Of a stretch of 64,000 nt of DNA, positions 1 to 10,598 are shown piece after piece. Position 1 is the first letter of the stretch, and each line of letters starts with the position of its first letter. This stretch comes from Gammaproteobacteria bacterium 50_400_T64 (GTDB taxonomy: Bacteria > Pseudomonadota > Gammaproteobacteria > Pseudomonadales > Porticoccaceae), in NCBI GenBank assembly GCA_002162755.1, contig MAAS01000018.1, positions 62,001 through 126,000 on the forward strand, in the 5' to 3' direction. The position numbers were made by a program, and so were the translations under genes. The notes under the pieces are model-generated. The model saw only the letters and a program-made list of their open reading frames with translations. It was not told the origin of the DNA and ran no database searches.

Positions 1-137
1 GCATTACTGGTTAAATGCGCTCCATGTACAAAAACCAATGTATTTACAGGCGCTTTGAAATTATCACCGCCTTCATTGGAGGCACACCCTGAAAGAATAA
101 GCATGGCTGACAACACCACTAAAATAATTTTTATCAT
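1..137 (-). CDS. Partial lipoprotein, alpha/beta-hydrolase-like (N-terminus only)
   Basis: The first 45 codons of a minus-strand gene run off the left edge of the window. The protein starts MIKIILVVLSAMLILSGC, a lipoprotein signal with a typical lipobox (LSGC, Cys17). After a short linker comes TLVFVHGAHLTS, which looks like the first beta strand and oxyanion-hole loop (HG) of an alpha/beta hydrolase. A GGAAG ribosome-binding site lies 7 bases before the ATG. Substrate and length cannot be judged. The lipoprotein call is firm; the hydrolase call rests on one short motif. Confidence 0.6.
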   Translation of the reverse strand, partial: MIKIILVVLSAMLILSGCASNEGGDNFKAPVNTLVFVHGAHLTSN

Positions 138-311
138 ATTTTACTTCCAAGTTTATTGCGTTCTACGCGATTTGATTTTAAAGAATAACCGCTACCCCTA
201 TCACCCAATGAAAAACAACTTCGCCAGGCGACGTACGCTTCCAATTCACCCCTAAATAAGCACACATAAACCGGTGATATTACGGTGATAAAAAACGGGC
301 CGACTACTATT

Positions 312-1637
312 TTAAGTACTGCTAACAGGGCTCGCCCAGAGATCATATTCATCGGCGTGTTCGACCAGAACCGTTAGCTTGTCACCGGGCTGCAAATCAC
401 ATTCACCGTTCAAAAAGACATTGCCGTCAATGTCAGGTGCATCAGCCCATGAGCGAGCCACGGCGCCCTCTTCGTCAACTTCATCAACCAGTACTTCGAT
501 GGTACTGCCGACTTTTTTGGCCAGCCGCGCTGTGCTGATTGCCTGTTGGGTTTCCATCAAGCGTTCCCAGCGTTCCTGTTTCACCTCTTCCGGTACAGGG
601 TTAGGCAGTGCGTTGGCCGGAGCACCTTCGACGGCTTCATATTTGAAACAACCGACGCGATCGAGCTGCGCTTCCTGCAACCAGTCGAGCAGGTGTTTGA
701 AGTCGTCCTCGGTTTCACCGGGAAAGCCGGTAATAAAGGTGCTGCGCAGGGTTAAATCGGGGCACATGTCGCGCCAGCGCTGAATCCGCCCCAGGGTCTT
801 TATCTGATCGCCGGGGCGCTTCATGGCTTTTAATACAGAAGGACTGGAGTGTTGAAAGGGGATATCGAGATAGGGCAGGATTTTACCCTCGGCCATCAGC
901 GGAATAATATTGTCGACATGGGGGTAGGGGTAGACGTAGTGCAGGCGCACCCAGGCATCCATATCACCGAGGGCCTCGCACAATTCGAACATGCGTGATT
1001 TCACGGGCTTGCCCTGCCAGAAGCCGGTGCGGTATTTAATGTCGACGCCGTAAGCGCTAGTGTCCTGAGAAATAACCAACAATTCGCGCACGCCAGATTT
1101 CACCAGTCGCTCGGCTTCGTCCAGCACTTCACCCACGGGGCGACTGACCAATTTGCCACGCAGGTCAGGAATAATGCAGAAGCTGCAACTGTGATTACAG
1201 CCCTCAGAGATTTTTAAATAGGCGTAGTGTCGCGGCGTGAGCTTCACCCCTTGGGGGGGCAACAGGTCGGTGTAGGGATTGTGATCGGTGGGCGGCGCAA
1301 CGCTGTCGTGTACGGCGCTCACCACTTCTTCGTATTGATGAGCGCCTGTCACCGCCAACACACCGGGATGAGTGTCGCGAATCAGCCCTTCTTCACCGCC
1401 CATGCAGCCGGTGACAATAACCCGGCCATTTTCAGCCATCGCTTCGCCAATGGCATCGAGGGATTCCTGCTTGGCGCTGTCGAGAAAACCGCAGGTGTTA
1501 ACCACCACCACTTCGGCATCAGCATAACTGGGGGTGACATCGTAACCATCGAGTTTTAACTGGGTAAGGATGCGCTCAGAATCAACCAGAGCCTTGGGAC
1601 AACCAAGACTGATAAAACCAACTTTTGGATTTGCCAT
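312..1637 (-). CDS. rimO: Ribosomal protein S12 methylthiotransferase RimO
   Basis: RimO is a radical-SAM enzyme that adds a methylthio group to an aspartate of ribosomal protein S12. The N-terminal cluster-binding cysteines are at Cys13, Cys49 and Cys78. The radical-SAM CxxxCxxC is at Cys147, Cys151 and Cys154 ([10 protein letters not shown]). The C-terminus has the expected TRAM-type beta domain. The length of 441 residues is normal for the family. I chose the ATG giving [15 protein letters not shown]; an upstream in-frame TTG would add six unconvincing residues. The gene is transcribed alone. Confidence 0.96.
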   Translation of the reverse strand: MANPKVGFISLGCPKALVDSERILTQLKLDGYDVTPSYADAEVVVVNTCGFLDSAKQESLDAIGEAMAENGRVIVTGCMGGEEGLIRDTHPGVLAVTGAHQYEEVVSAVHDSVAPPTDHNPYTDLLPPQGVKLTPRHYAYLKISEGCNHSCSFCIIPDLRGKLVSRPVGEVLDEAERLVKSGVRELLVISQDTSAYGVDIKYRTGFWQGKPVKSRMFELCEALGDMDAWVRLHYVYPYPHVDNIIPLMAEGKILPYLDIPFQHSSPSVLKAMKRPGDQIKTLGRIQRWRDMCPDLTLRSTFITGFPGETEDDFKHLLDWLQEAQLDRVGCFKYEAVEGAPANALPNPVPEEVKQERWERLMETQQAISTARLAKKVGSTIEVLVDEVDEEGAVARSWADAPDIDGNVFLNGECDLQPGDKLTVLVEHADEYDLWASPVSST

Positions 1638-1761
1638 CACTACGTCCCACGCCAAAATTAAAGGAAGAAAAACCGGGCGGCAATTCTACCAGAAGGCGTG
1701 CGACAAAAAATGTGGGTAAACAGAGAAAGGCTATCGAAAGCCGGAACTAATAAATGAGGCG

Positions 1762-2349
1762 TTAATCGCTCTTCGATCCACGTAAAAGCTCAGACTGCTT
1801 TTTCAGTACATGAGACATAATGTAGTCTTGGTCATCGTCATCGAGATAGACGAAATCCACCGCCACTAGCTTATTAAAATCGGGCGACGAAGGCAGAGCA
1901 TCACGACAGCTGACCACACGGCCAAAGGCTTTTATAAAATAGTACTCGGGAAACAAGGTCAGTGATAATTCGAGGCAGTCGTGAACCCGCACACTCGCAG
2001 GCGCATGAAAGGACACGCCACTCGCACTGAGGCTAATCTTGTGGGTGGGCCGGGGGATCACATCCTCCTGGCCACTCGACTCGACACTATCAGACATCTG
2101 ACCAACAATATGAATTTTACGATTGAGTAATTTAAGCACCGATGCGACCTCGGGCAATTGATCATCGATATCAAGCAGCAGTGAATTAATCCGACCATCG
2201 AGCTCAGCTAGTGAACTCAATAGCTTTTGTCGACGCCCCGAATCAATTTTCGACGATGCTATAGCATCGTCCAGGCCGGCCTCACTGATCGCCTTATAAC
2301 TCAGCGAAACACTGTCATCAATTCGGTAAAACCGCCTTTTCTCTTCCAT
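1762..2349 (-). CDS. PilZ-domain protein, probable c-di-GMP effector next to the stator genes
   Basis: This 195-residue protein has a PilZ-type RxxxR at Arg5-Arg9 (RRFYR). About 95 residues later it has the second half of the fold, with SLSASG at 106-111 in place of the usual (D/N)xSxxG. The intervening segment (about 20-95) looks helical, so the domain is either split by an insertion or belongs to a helical PilZ subfamily. PilZ domains bind c-di-GMP. The gene lies 29 bases after pomB on the same strand, so a YcgR-like role in setting stator activity is a reasonable inference. The altered second motif makes nucleotide binding uncertain. Confidence 0.8.
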   Translation of the reverse strand: MEEKRRFYRIDDSVSLSYKAISEAGLDDAIASSKIDSGRRQKLLSSLAELDGRINSLLLDIDDQLPEVASVLKLLNRKIHIVGQMSDSVESSGQEDVIPRPTHKISLSASGVSFHAPASVRVHDCLELSLTLFPEYYFIKAFGRVVSCRDALPSSPDFNKLVAVDFVYLDDDDQDYIMSHVLKKQSELLRGSKSD

Positions 2350-2378
2350 GCCTCTACCTTTACTCTTTTATTATTTCA

Positions 2379-3587
2379 CTATTCATCAACGAGGGGCGCT
2401 GCAGCAGCATCATCCAAAGCTTGTAGCAACAACTTCAGCTCTTCCGGGGTATCTAGCTCACCATCATAACCCGGCAGGGGGATATCTGCGCCGGGTAACT
2501 CACTCTCAAACCCCGACGGCAGTGAAAGCTCTTGTCTATTGGGCGCCTTGTCATCCGTCCTTGCAGTATCCTTCTCAGCTGAGCTGGATTCTGGAATGAC
2601 TGAGTCGGCCCCAACCTCATCATTTAAATCAGGCCTTAGAGCTCCTGGCTTAGGGCGTTCTGGATCATCAGATTGCGCTTCCTCAGACGAGGCCTGCTCA
2701 ACACTTGGCTCGTTAGACTCTTCAGCGCTCTCTCCATCAGACTCCTCAACGGCGGAATCTGTAGGTTCTTCAGATTCCGCTGCACCACCATCTTCTGCAT
2801 CTTGTTCAACTAATACTTGTTTCAGAACAATCACCAACTCAACTCGGCGATTTTTCGCTCTATTTTCAGCACTATCATTGGGCACTATAGGGTGGGCGTC
2901 ACCATGGCCTTCAATCAAAAAACGCCCTGGGTCTAACACCTTTAAACGCAACAAGGCGTGCACTACAGATACCGCTCGCCCTGCAGAAAGCTCCCAGTTA
3001 GAACGGAAACGTCTCGTATTGATCGGCAGATTATCGGTGTGCCCTGCAACCGTTACAGTGCCTTCAACCTCAGCCAAAGCCGAGTGGATTTTATCCAGCA
3101 CAGTCACAAATTCCGACCGCAATTTTGCTCGCCCCGATGGAAATGATGCTTTTTCACTAATACGGATAATAATACTGTCAGCAGTCGTTTCCAGTTCTAT
3201 CGCACCGGCTGCAATTTCTTCGCTGAGTAATGCTGCCAGCTTTAAAGCTTCAGCTTCTGTCTGCTCAGCCTGCATTTCCTCTAATAATTTAGCCAGTGCT
3301 TTTGGATCTAAGGAATCTAAATCACCCACTTTCTCAAAAAGCGGAGTATCGGAAGTTTGCCCATCAAGAAAATCCATAGTGGATTCAGAGCGATCCGACG
3401 GCACTACTTTCTGTACGCCGAAGGCTTCTTTCATAGAGCCTGCCACTTGCTTAAACTTAATGAGATCCATCTCAGCAAAGCTCAATAGCAGCACAAAAAA
3501 GCACATGAGTAAGGTCATCAGATCGGCAAAGGTCATGACCCACGCCGGCACCCCTGCCCCTTCTTTTTTCTCCGGTTCGTCGCTCAT
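2379..3587 (-). CDS. pomB: Flagellar stator protein PomB/MotB with long acidic tail
   Basis: This is the peptidoglycan-anchored half of the flagellar stator. The single membrane segment (about 15-37) carries the ion-binding aspartate at Asp22 (TFADLMTLL), and the segment style suggests a Na+-type PomB. An OmpA-like peptidoglycan-binding domain spans roughly 145-258 (GHTDNLP, then ENRAKNRRVELVI). A tail of about 145 residues rich in Glu, Asp, Ser and Ala follows; typical MotB/PomB proteins end soon after the OmpA domain. pomA is 33 bases upstream and the PilZ gene is directly downstream. The family call is firm; ion choice is inferred. Confidence 0.93.
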   Translation of the reverse strand: MSDEPEKKEGAGVPAWVMTFADLMTLLMCFFVLLLSFAEMDLIKFKQVAGSMKEAFGVQKVVPSDRSESTMDFLDGQTSDTPLFEKVGDLDSLDPKALAKLLEEMQAEQTEAEALKLAALLSEEIAAGAIELETTADSIIIRISEKASFPSGRAKLRSEFVTVLDKIHSALAEVEGTVTVAGHTDNLPINTRRFRSNWELSAGRAVSVVHALLRLKVLDPGRFLIEGHGDAHPIVPNDSAENRAKNRRVELVIVLKQVLVEQDAEDGGAAESEEPTDSAVEESDGESAEESNEPSVEQASSEEAQSDDPERPKPGALRPDLNDEVGADSVIPESSSAEKDTARTDDKAPNRQELSLPSGFESELPGADIPLPGYDGELDTPEELKLLLQALDDAAAAPLVDE

Positions 3588-3620
3588 AGCAAACCCTGGT
3601 TACGGTTTAATCCCACAGGT

Positions 3621-4397
3621 CTACTTATCCCCGTCTTTAGATTCACCATCAAGATCACGCTTGGAACCTGGTAAATAGGTACGCAACATGTCATCGATAA
3701 CCCGAGGGTTGCGCCCTTCCTGCATGCCGGAAATACCATCAATGATTATGGATTGCAGTAGAAACTCTTCATTACGACGTAAACCCAGTTTACCCGCCAT
3801 TGGTGAGGCAACAACATTAGCAATTAAAGCACCATAAAGAGTCGTCAACAGGGCAACCGCCATAGCCGGACCAATACTTTTCGGGTCGTCCATATTGCCG
3901 AGCATCAATACCAAACCAACCAGGGTGCCGATCATACCCATGGCCGGTGCCACTTCAGCAATTTTTTCGAATATCGCAGCACCATCATCGTGGCGAACTG
4001 CCGCTCGGTTTCTCTCTGCGGTTAATGTCTGAGAAACCACATCTGCTTCCATGCCATCCACCAGCATGGCCACACCCTTGGCCAAAAATTCACTACTGGG
4101 CTCTTTCTCTTCTAATACCAGTAAGCCGCCGGTGCGGGTCTCTTTTGCCATGTCGACAATTTCCAGAATGACATCGCCAGGCGCCTGAGCCTTGTACATC
4201 AAAGACTTCAAGCCTGCTTTAATAGCATCTGTAAATTGACCGAAGTTGTACTGCATCATCACCGCGCCAAGAGTACCGCCGCCAACGACCGCCATAGAAG
4301 GGACATCGACAAAGGGCATCACCCCACCGCCCATAATCATTGCCGCAACAATAATACCGACAGCAACAACAAAACCAATAAGTGTAGCTAAATCCAA
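3621..4397 (-). CDS. pomA: Flagellar stator protein PomA/MotA
   Basis: This inner-membrane stator subunit surrounds PomB and couples ion flow to rotation. It has 258 residues with the usual four membrane segments: two near the N-terminus (starting MDLATLIGFVVAVGIIV), a cytoplasmic loop of about 90 residues, then two more. The conserved proline-containing segments EVAPAMGMIGT and GPAMAVALLTT are present. It is the first gene of pomA-pomB-pilZ. The 265 bases before it hold no gene; I saw no clear sigma-28 promoter there. Confidence 0.95.
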   Translation of the reverse strand: MDLATLIGFVVAVGIIVAAMIMGGGVMPFVDVPSMAVVGGGTLGAVMMQYNFGQFTDAIKAGLKSLMYKAQAPGDVILEIVDMAKETRTGGLLVLEEKEPSSEFLAKGVAMLVDGMEADVVSQTLTAERNRAAVRHDDGAAIFEKIAEVAPAMGMIGTLVGLVLMLGNMDDPKSIGPAMAVALLTTLYGALIANVVASPMAGKLGLRRNEEFLLQSIIIDGISGMQEGRNPRVIDDMLRTYLPGSKRDLDGESKDGDK

Positions 4398-4662
4398 TTT
4401 ACTTCCCCTTTTAGAAAAAAGCTATTTGCCGCAGCCAACTCCTCAACTGTTTTTACCCTACAGCTACTTGGCTCACGACCCAGCCAATATATATCAATCG
4501 ACTCTCACACTTGCGTTTTATGGGGGGGTGTAGCGAGCATTAGCTCACAGGATTAACAAATATCCCTCTTGTCCAGCTAAAAAGACAGCCGGTCAATGGT
4601 GTTGACGAGCGGAGGGGCAAAAAAAACGTATCGATAATTACCGACCCAATGAGGAACTATTT

Positions 4663-4974
4663 TTAATCCCGAAAAATGGGCTGCACCAGGACCCAGGGTC
4701 TAACCACCACCGACCACATTAACGCATTAGCCTCGTACCACTCCAAAGCCAGGGCATCGCTAATTTGGCCAAGTTCACCTTTGACCTGCCAGGCTTCGAT
4801 CTGCGTTTCATTGTTACTCGACATTTGAGCGGCGACCTCAACCAGATCGAGAGCCGGCGCTACGTAAATAGCCGTACCGTTAGCGAAAAATTGCTGTAGC
4901 TCGCGCCAGGGCATTTTTGCCGTTTCGCCTTCTAGTTTGGCACGCAGTAGTAAGTCGGGGTCAGTCGTTGTCAT
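4663..4974 (-). CDS. DUF2288 family protein
   Basis: A small soluble protein of 103 residues (MTTTDPDLLLRAKLEGETAK...) matching my recollection of DUF2288, an uncharacterised family common in gammaproteobacteria. It has an N-terminal helical part with MPWRELQQFFA, then a helix-rich C-terminal half ending VVVRPWVLVQPIF. There is no signal peptide, membrane segment or catalytic motif. It sits just downstream of the GIY-YIG gene on the same strand, 26 bases apart, so they may share a transcript. No function is assigned. Confidence 0.75.
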   Translation of the reverse strand: MTTTDPDLLLRAKLEGETAKMPWRELQQFFANGTAIYVAPALDLVEVAAQMSSNNETQIEAWQVKGELGQISDALALEWYEANALMWSVVVRPWVLVQPIFRD

Positions 4975-5000
4975 TTTTCTATTCTCGAATGTACGTAGGG

Positions 5001-5261
5001 TTAGCCCGTACCGCTCTCTGCCAGTCGCAGCTTTTCACTGCGCGGCAGTTTTTTTATTGCGGCTTCACGTCGACTGGCGCTGGAACGATCGTGCCCCGCC
5101 TCTCGAAACACTACTTGCTCAGGCCGGCGACCAGAGTGAAAGTACTTTGCCCCGGTGCCATTTTGATGCTGAATAAAACGCCGTTCAACATCTGTGCTAA
5201 TGCCCGTATACAGGGAATGGTCGCTGGCCCGAATCATATACACGCTCCAGTCAACGGCCAA
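5001..5261 (-). CDS. GIY-YIG nuclease family protein (YhbQ/UPF0213-like)
   Basis: An 86-residue single-domain GIY-YIG protein. The signature appears as VYMIRASDHSLYTGIS (the GIY half degraded to VYM, the YIG half as YTGI). It is followed by the conserved arginine (DVERRFIQHQNG) and GAKYFHSGRRPEQVV. Stand-alone members such as E. coli YhbQ are about 100 residues and are linked to DNA repair; the substrate here is unknown. It precedes the DUF2288 gene on the same strand. Confidence 0.85.
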   Translation of the reverse strand: MAVDWSVYMIRASDHSLYTGISTDVERRFIQHQNGTGAKYFHSGRRPEQVVFREAGHDRSSASRREAAIKKLPRSEKLRLAESGTG

Positions 5262-5298
5262 TGTCAGGCGCTCATTTCTCGTCTAACTAACAGCAACA

Positions 5299-5778
5299 TT
5301 AGTGGCTGTGTGTGCCGTCAGCACCGTGGGAGTGACCGTGAGAAAGCTCTTCTTTCGTCGCTTCTCGTACGGTTTTAATCGTGATATCAAAGGTCAAATC
5401 GAGCCCTGCAAAGGGGTGATTGGTATCGACATCAACCGAAAACTTACCGACCTTAACGACGGTAACTTGACGCGGCCCTTCCTTACCCTGCACGACAACA
5501 GTCGTGCCGGGTTCCGGACGTTTTTTCGCGCGTAAATGTTTTAGCGGCACACGCTGAATACTGTCGGGATGATTGGGGCCGTAGGGCTGTTTTAAATCAG
5601 CGACAATGTGATCGCCGACTTCTTTACCCTCAAGTTCCTGCTCAAGCGCTGGCAGCATACCGCCATGTCCGTGTAAATAAACGGTCGCCTCACCACCCGC
5701 AGAATTTTCCAGCAGCTTACCCTCGCCATCTTTCAGACTGTACTCAAACTCGACAACACTGTTTTTACTAATTTTCAT
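5299..5778 (-). CDS. slyD: FKBP-type peptidyl-prolyl isomerase, SlyD-like
   Basis: This is a cytoplasmic prolyl isomerase and chaperone of the SlyD group. The FKBP fold starts MKISKNSVVEFEYSL. The flap insert domain follows LHGHGGMLPALEQELEG, with HPFAGLDLTFDI returning to the FKBP core. The protein ends in a short His-rich tail (HGHSHGADGTHSH). SlyD tails bind Ni2+ and help hydrogenase maturation in E. coli; this tail is shorter than the E. coli one. The chosen ATG gives 159 residues; an upstream in-frame start would add 13 residues with no family resemblance. Confidence 0.92.
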   Translation of the reverse strand: MKISKNSVVEFEYSLKDGEGKLLENSAGGEATVYLHGHGGMLPALEQELEGKEVGDHIVADLKQPYGPNHPDSIQRVPLKHLRAKKRPEPGTTVVVQGKEGPRQVTVVKVGKFSVDVDTNHPFAGLDLTFDITIKTVREATKEELSHGHSHGADGTHSH

Positions 5779-5843
5779 ATTCACAATTCCACTTAAGGTA
5801 AGCCCTGAAGGCCTCAAATAATTTCAAGCGCGCAGTATCTTGA

Positions 5844-6398
5844 TTATGTGCGCACTTGGCAAGGCGCGACAAAACTCAAAACTTCACCGCACTGACGGCA
5901 GTTATAACTGACCTCCCTACGCGCCACTTTATTGTGGCGGCGAGACGAAAGGCGATGACTCTGGCAGACACAACGATAATCAAAATAACGCTGACGACGG
6001 GTTGGAATACCGCTTAAGTCATAATCCGCGGTACGACTATCGTCAGCATTAAACGCCTGCATAATCTGTCGCCATTCACGCCCATGGGGACGAATTTTCG
6101 CCAGACCGTAGAGACAATCGCTCACATAATGAGCGACTTCGTGAGGCACAGTGGTCGCCAGATTATCATCGAAATACTTGGCAAAAATATGCGGATTAAA
6201 ACGCATCACGCGCTCGCGCCCTCTAACCCGATACATACCACTACAGCGCCCGCGCAAATCAAACAGTACGGGGATCGCCGCAAAGGGTCGCCCGTATTCC
6301 TGTTCGGCCAAGGCCAGGGTTGCCTGTGTTTTATCCAGCACCTGGGCTTGCTGCTCGGCATTAATCGGTTCAATAACTGGCGAAGCCATCACTGTCAT
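5844..6398 (-). CDS. sprT: SprT-family zinc metalloprotease-like protein
   Basis: A 184-residue SprT-like protein. The metalloprotease motif HEVAHY has the catalytic Glu flanked by two metal-binding His, and a third His is likely in IRPHGREW. A C-terminal zinc ribbon is formed by CVC and CRQCGE. SprT relatives include SPRTN, which cuts DNA-protein crosslinks; the bacterial role is poorly known. Translation may begin at codon 1 or at Met4. It lies between slyD and dbpA with short gaps and may share transcription with them. Confidence 0.9.
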   Translation of the reverse strand: MTVMASPVIEPINAEQQAQVLDKTQATLALAEQEYGRPFAAIPVLFDLRGRCSGMYRVRGRERVMRFNPHIFAKYFDDNLATTVPHEVAHYVSDCLYGLAKIRPHGREWRQIMQAFNADDSRTADYDLSGIPTRRQRYFDYRCVCQSHRLSSRRHNKVARREVSYNCRQCGEVLSFVAPCQVRT

Positions 6399-6426
6399 TT
6401 CTCAAAAAAGCCCACTAAAACCAGAC

Positions 6427-7812
<1,386 letters not shown>

Positions 7813-7930
7813 AGCTATTGAGTACTCAGAAAAAGTGCAGGTAGGAAAAAACGGCATTTTATCAGAGAGCGCCTCTTAACCCACGGCTCTTACCTTTTTA
7901 AACTCACTTAATTGCTACAATGAGCGCACG

Positions 7931-8752
7931 ATGAAATACGACTTACACAGCCACACCACCGCCTCCGATGGCGAACTCAGCCCCGACGCCCTTATCGCTC
8001 GCGCCCGCGAGGCCGATATCGACGTGCTGGCCATTACCGACCACGACACATTGGCGGCCTACGGAGAGATTGATCAATCAACGCTGAGAGGTTTAACGCT
8101 GATACCCGGCACCGAACTCTCCACCCAATGGCAGAAAAACAACGTGCATATCGTCGGCCTTAATCTGCCACTTGACGACAGCGCCTTCAATGACGCCATC
8201 GCCAGCCAGCAGCGCTCGCGTATTGAGCGCGCCAGTATTATTGCCGACAAGCTGGCCAAAAAAGGCTTCGCCGACATTCTGCCCGGCGTGCTCGAAAAAG
8301 CCGGTAAGGGTTCTATCGGTCGCCCCCACTTTGCACAACAGCTAGTGGAAATTGGTGCGGTAAAAAGCCACGAAGAAGCTTTTAAGAAATACCTCGGCAC
8401 GGGAAAAACCGGCGATGTAAAACAAGTCTGGCCACAGCTGGATGAAGTGGTCGGCTGGATTCGCGACGCTGGCGGCACCGCTGTATTGGCTCACCCCGAC
8501 AAATACCGCCTGACCCGCAGCAAACTCCATCGCTTAACCGACGACTTTATCGCCGCTGGTGGTGAGGCTATCGAGGTTGTATCCGGCAAACAGGACAAAG
8601 TCAGAACAAGAGAGCTGGCTAAACTGTGTGTCGAAAAAAACCTACTGGCATCGTCCGGTTCCGACTTTCATCAGCCCGGTAAATTTTGGGCTGAACTCGG
8701 GCAACAGTCGCCACTGCCCGAAGAATGCACGCCGGTGTGGGATCGCTGGTAA
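7931..8752 (+). CDS. PHP-domain phosphoesterase, RNase AM / YciV-like
   Basis: This 273-residue protein starts MKYDLHSHTTASDGELSP, the first PHP metal-binding motif (HSH), followed by AITDHDT. Later metal ligands appear in AHPDKYR and GSDFHQPG. The family includes E. coli YciV (RNase AM, a 5'-3' exoribonuclease that trims rRNA 5' ends) and 3',5'-nucleotide bisphosphate phosphatases; the sequence alone does not separate these activities. It is divergent from dbpA, with a TACAAT -10-like hexamer at 7916-7921 just before the start. Confidence 0.9.
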   Translation: MKYDLHSHTTASDGELSPDALIARAREADIDVLAITDHDTLAAYGEIDQSTLRGLTLIPGTELSTQWQKNNVHIVGLNLPLDDSAFNDAIASQQRSRIERASIIADKLAKKGFADILPGVLEKAGKGSIGRPHFAQQLVEIGAVKSHEEAFKKYLGTGKTGDVKQVWPQLDEVVGWIRDAGGTAVLAHPDKYRLTRSKLHRLTDDFIAAGGEAIEVVSGKQDKVRTRELAKLCVEKNLLASSGSDFHQPGKFWAELGQQSPLPEECTPVWDRW

Positions 8753-8795
8753 CAAACGACCCTACAATCTGAACCCTTTAATGAGCGCCTCTTTT

Positions 8796-9680
8796 TTATC
8801 CCTGCTCCTTTTGACAAAGCGCCATCCAGTTTTCGATGGCTGAACTGAGGTACTTTTGACGGTGCAGAATAAAATAGAAACGGCGACGCAAATCTCGCTG
8901 CGGCACTTTCAGCGGTATCAAACTACCCCGCGCAAAAGCCTCGCTGAGAGCAACGCGGGATAAACAACCAATACCCAAATCCGCTTCCACGGCACGCTTA
9001 ATCGCCTCGGTATGCTCCAGCTCCAGACCAACATTAATTTGGCTCAACAGACCCGTCATCGCTCGGTCAAAGGTTTGCCGTGTGCCGGAACCACTTTCTC
9101 GAAGTATCCACGTTGCGGCGAGCAGGTCTTTATCGTTGAGTTTCTTTCGCCTTGCCAGTGGATGAGTGGGCGAACAAAAAACCACTAACTCGTCTTCCAG
9201 CCAGGGGATCACATTCAGCGCCGAGTTCTGTAGCTCGCCTTCAATCAGGCCGATATCCAGCTCAAAATTTTGCACCTGCTCGCTAATCCGTGCCGTGTTC
9301 GCCACGTGGAGCTGCACCTGGGCACCGGCATGCTGCTTCATATAGCGCGCCATAATGCCGACCGCCAAATAATTGCCGATGGTCAACGTGGCGCCCACCC
9401 GCAATGCGGGAACGGTGTTTTCCTGTTGCAGTAGCTGCTCGAAGGCCTGAGCCTGCTCAAGCAGTGCCTGCGCCTCGGGACGCAAGGCCCGCCCCAGTTC
9501 ATTCAGTTGTAGCTTTTTACCCTTGCGATCAAAGAGCTGCATATCATAGTGGCGTTCAAAGTCGGCGAGAGAGCTACTAACCGCAGATTGGGACATTGCC
9601 AGATCATCGGCAGCCCTGCTGATATTTTCATAGTGGGCAACGTTGAGAAAAACACTGACTTGCTTCAGGCTATATCGCAT
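8796..9680 (-). CDS. finR: LysR-family regulator, FinR-like
   Basis: A 294-residue LysR-type regulator. The N-terminal winged helix-turn-helix is about residues 5-65 (ENISRAADDLAMSQSAVSSS), and the rest is the periplasmic-binding-protein-like effector domain. It is divergent from the ferredoxin-NADP reductase gene. In Pseudomonas, FinR sits in the same divergent arrangement and activates fpr under superoxide or iron stress, so the same job is inferred here. The effector is unknown. The symbol is assigned by arrangement as well as family, so treat it as probable. Confidence 0.82.
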   Translation of the reverse strand: MRYSLKQVSVFLNVAHYENISRAADDLAMSQSAVSSSLADFERHYDMQLFDRKGKKLQLNELGRALRPEAQALLEQAQAFEQLLQQENTVPALRVGATLTIGNYLAVGIMARYMKQHAGAQVQLHVANTARISEQVQNFELDIGLIEGELQNSALNVIPWLEDELVVFCSPTHPLARRKKLNDKDLLAATWILRESGSGTRQTFDRAMTGLLSQINVGLELEHTEAIKRAVEADLGIGCLSRVALSEAFARGSLIPLKVPQRDLRRRFYFILHRQKYLSSAIENWMALCQKEQG

Positions 9681-9718
9681 ATCGGAATTACCGAATACTT
9701 ATATCATAAATACCCATT

Positions 9719-9746
9719 TTGCCGATATAGAGAGCCCTTGTATAGT
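9719..9746 (+). promoter_or_regulatory. Probable fpr promoter in the finR/fpr divergent region
   Basis: A -35-like TTGCCG (9719-9724) and a -10-like TATAGT (9741-9746) are separated by 16 bases, 40 bases before the fpr start codon. The region upstream (9680-9720) is AT-rich with the partly symmetrical ATATCGGAATTACCGAATA, a plausible LysR-type binding region between the two divergent genes. Confidence 0.5.
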
Positions 9747-9786
9747 CCCACCCATACTTATTTACAGCGCGAGTTTGGAGCTATTC

Positions 9787-10560
9787 ATGTCAGGATTTAT
9801 CGAAGCACAAGTCACCAGCGTACGGCACTGGAACGACACTTTATTTAGCTTCAAAACCAATCGAGAATCTTCTTTTCGCTTTAAAAACGGCCACTTCATC
9901 ATGATGGGCTTGCCCCAGGAAGACAGGCCTTTAATGCGCGCCTACAGTATTGCCAGTGCTAATTACGAAGATGAGCTGGAATTTTTCAGTATTAAAGTGC
10001 CCGATGGCGCGCTGACTTCGCAATTAAAAAATGTCGTGGTGGGTGACACCATTCTGCTCAGTAAAAAGCCTACCGGCACCTTATTACAGGACAATTTATT
10101 GCCCGGGAAAAACCTCTATTTACTCAGCACCGGCACCGGCCTCGCGCCCTTTATGAGCATTATTAAAGACCCAGAAATTTACGAAAACTTTGACAAGGTG
10201 ATTCTCACCCACGGCGTACGCCATGTTTCAGAGCTGGCTTATAGCGAAACTATTTGCAAGGAATTACCCAATGATGAGTTTCTCGGTGAAGCCATCAGCC
10301 ATCAGTTGATCTACTATCCCACCGTGACACGAGAGCCCTATAAGAATCAGGGCCGGCTCACCGATTTATTTCGCAGTGGCAAGCTGTTTAGTGATATCGG
10401 CCTGCCCTCTTTCAATGTCGAAACCGACCGCTTTATGATTTGCGGCAGCCCGGCCATGCTAAAAGATTGCTGCAAACTACTCGATGAGAAGGGCTTTAAA
10501 GAATCACGACAAGGCCAGAAAGGCCAGTATGTAATTGAGCGGGCCTTTGTCGAAAGCTAA
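9787..10560 (+). CDS. fpr: Ferredoxin--NADP+ reductase
   Basis: An FAD enzyme moving electrons between NADPH and ferredoxin or flavodoxin. The FAD-binding motif is MRAYSIAS. The NADP-binding loop is STGTGLAPFMSI, with the typical C-terminal MICGSPAML and the end YVIERAFVES. The start (MSGFIEAQVTSVRHW) is set by a GGAG ribosome-binding site 6 bases upstream and gives 257 residues, normal for bacterial Fpr. Divergent from the FinR-like regulator. A strong hairpin terminator follows. Confidence 0.95.
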   Translation: MSGFIEAQVTSVRHWNDTLFSFKTNRESSFRFKNGHFIMMGLPQEDRPLMRAYSIASANYEDELEFFSIKVPDGALTSQLKNVVVGDTILLSKKPTGTLLQDNLLPGKNLYLLSTGTGLAPFMSIIKDPEIYENFDKVILTHGVRHVSELAYSETICKELPNDEFLGEAISHQLIYYPTVTREPYKNQGRLTDLFRSGKLFSDIGLPSFNVETDRFMICGSPAMLKDCCKLLDEKGFKESRQGQKGQYVIERAFVES

Positions 10561-10598
10561 CTCATCAGGCTTTTATCTATCCTGATCCCTAAGGTTTC

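Noticed and set aside
2539-3678. Long open frame on the + strand opposite pomB (379 codons)
   Set aside because: It mirrors the biased codons of the PomB acidic tail and OmpA domain. The protein is Ser-rich and low-complexity, with no family resemblance.
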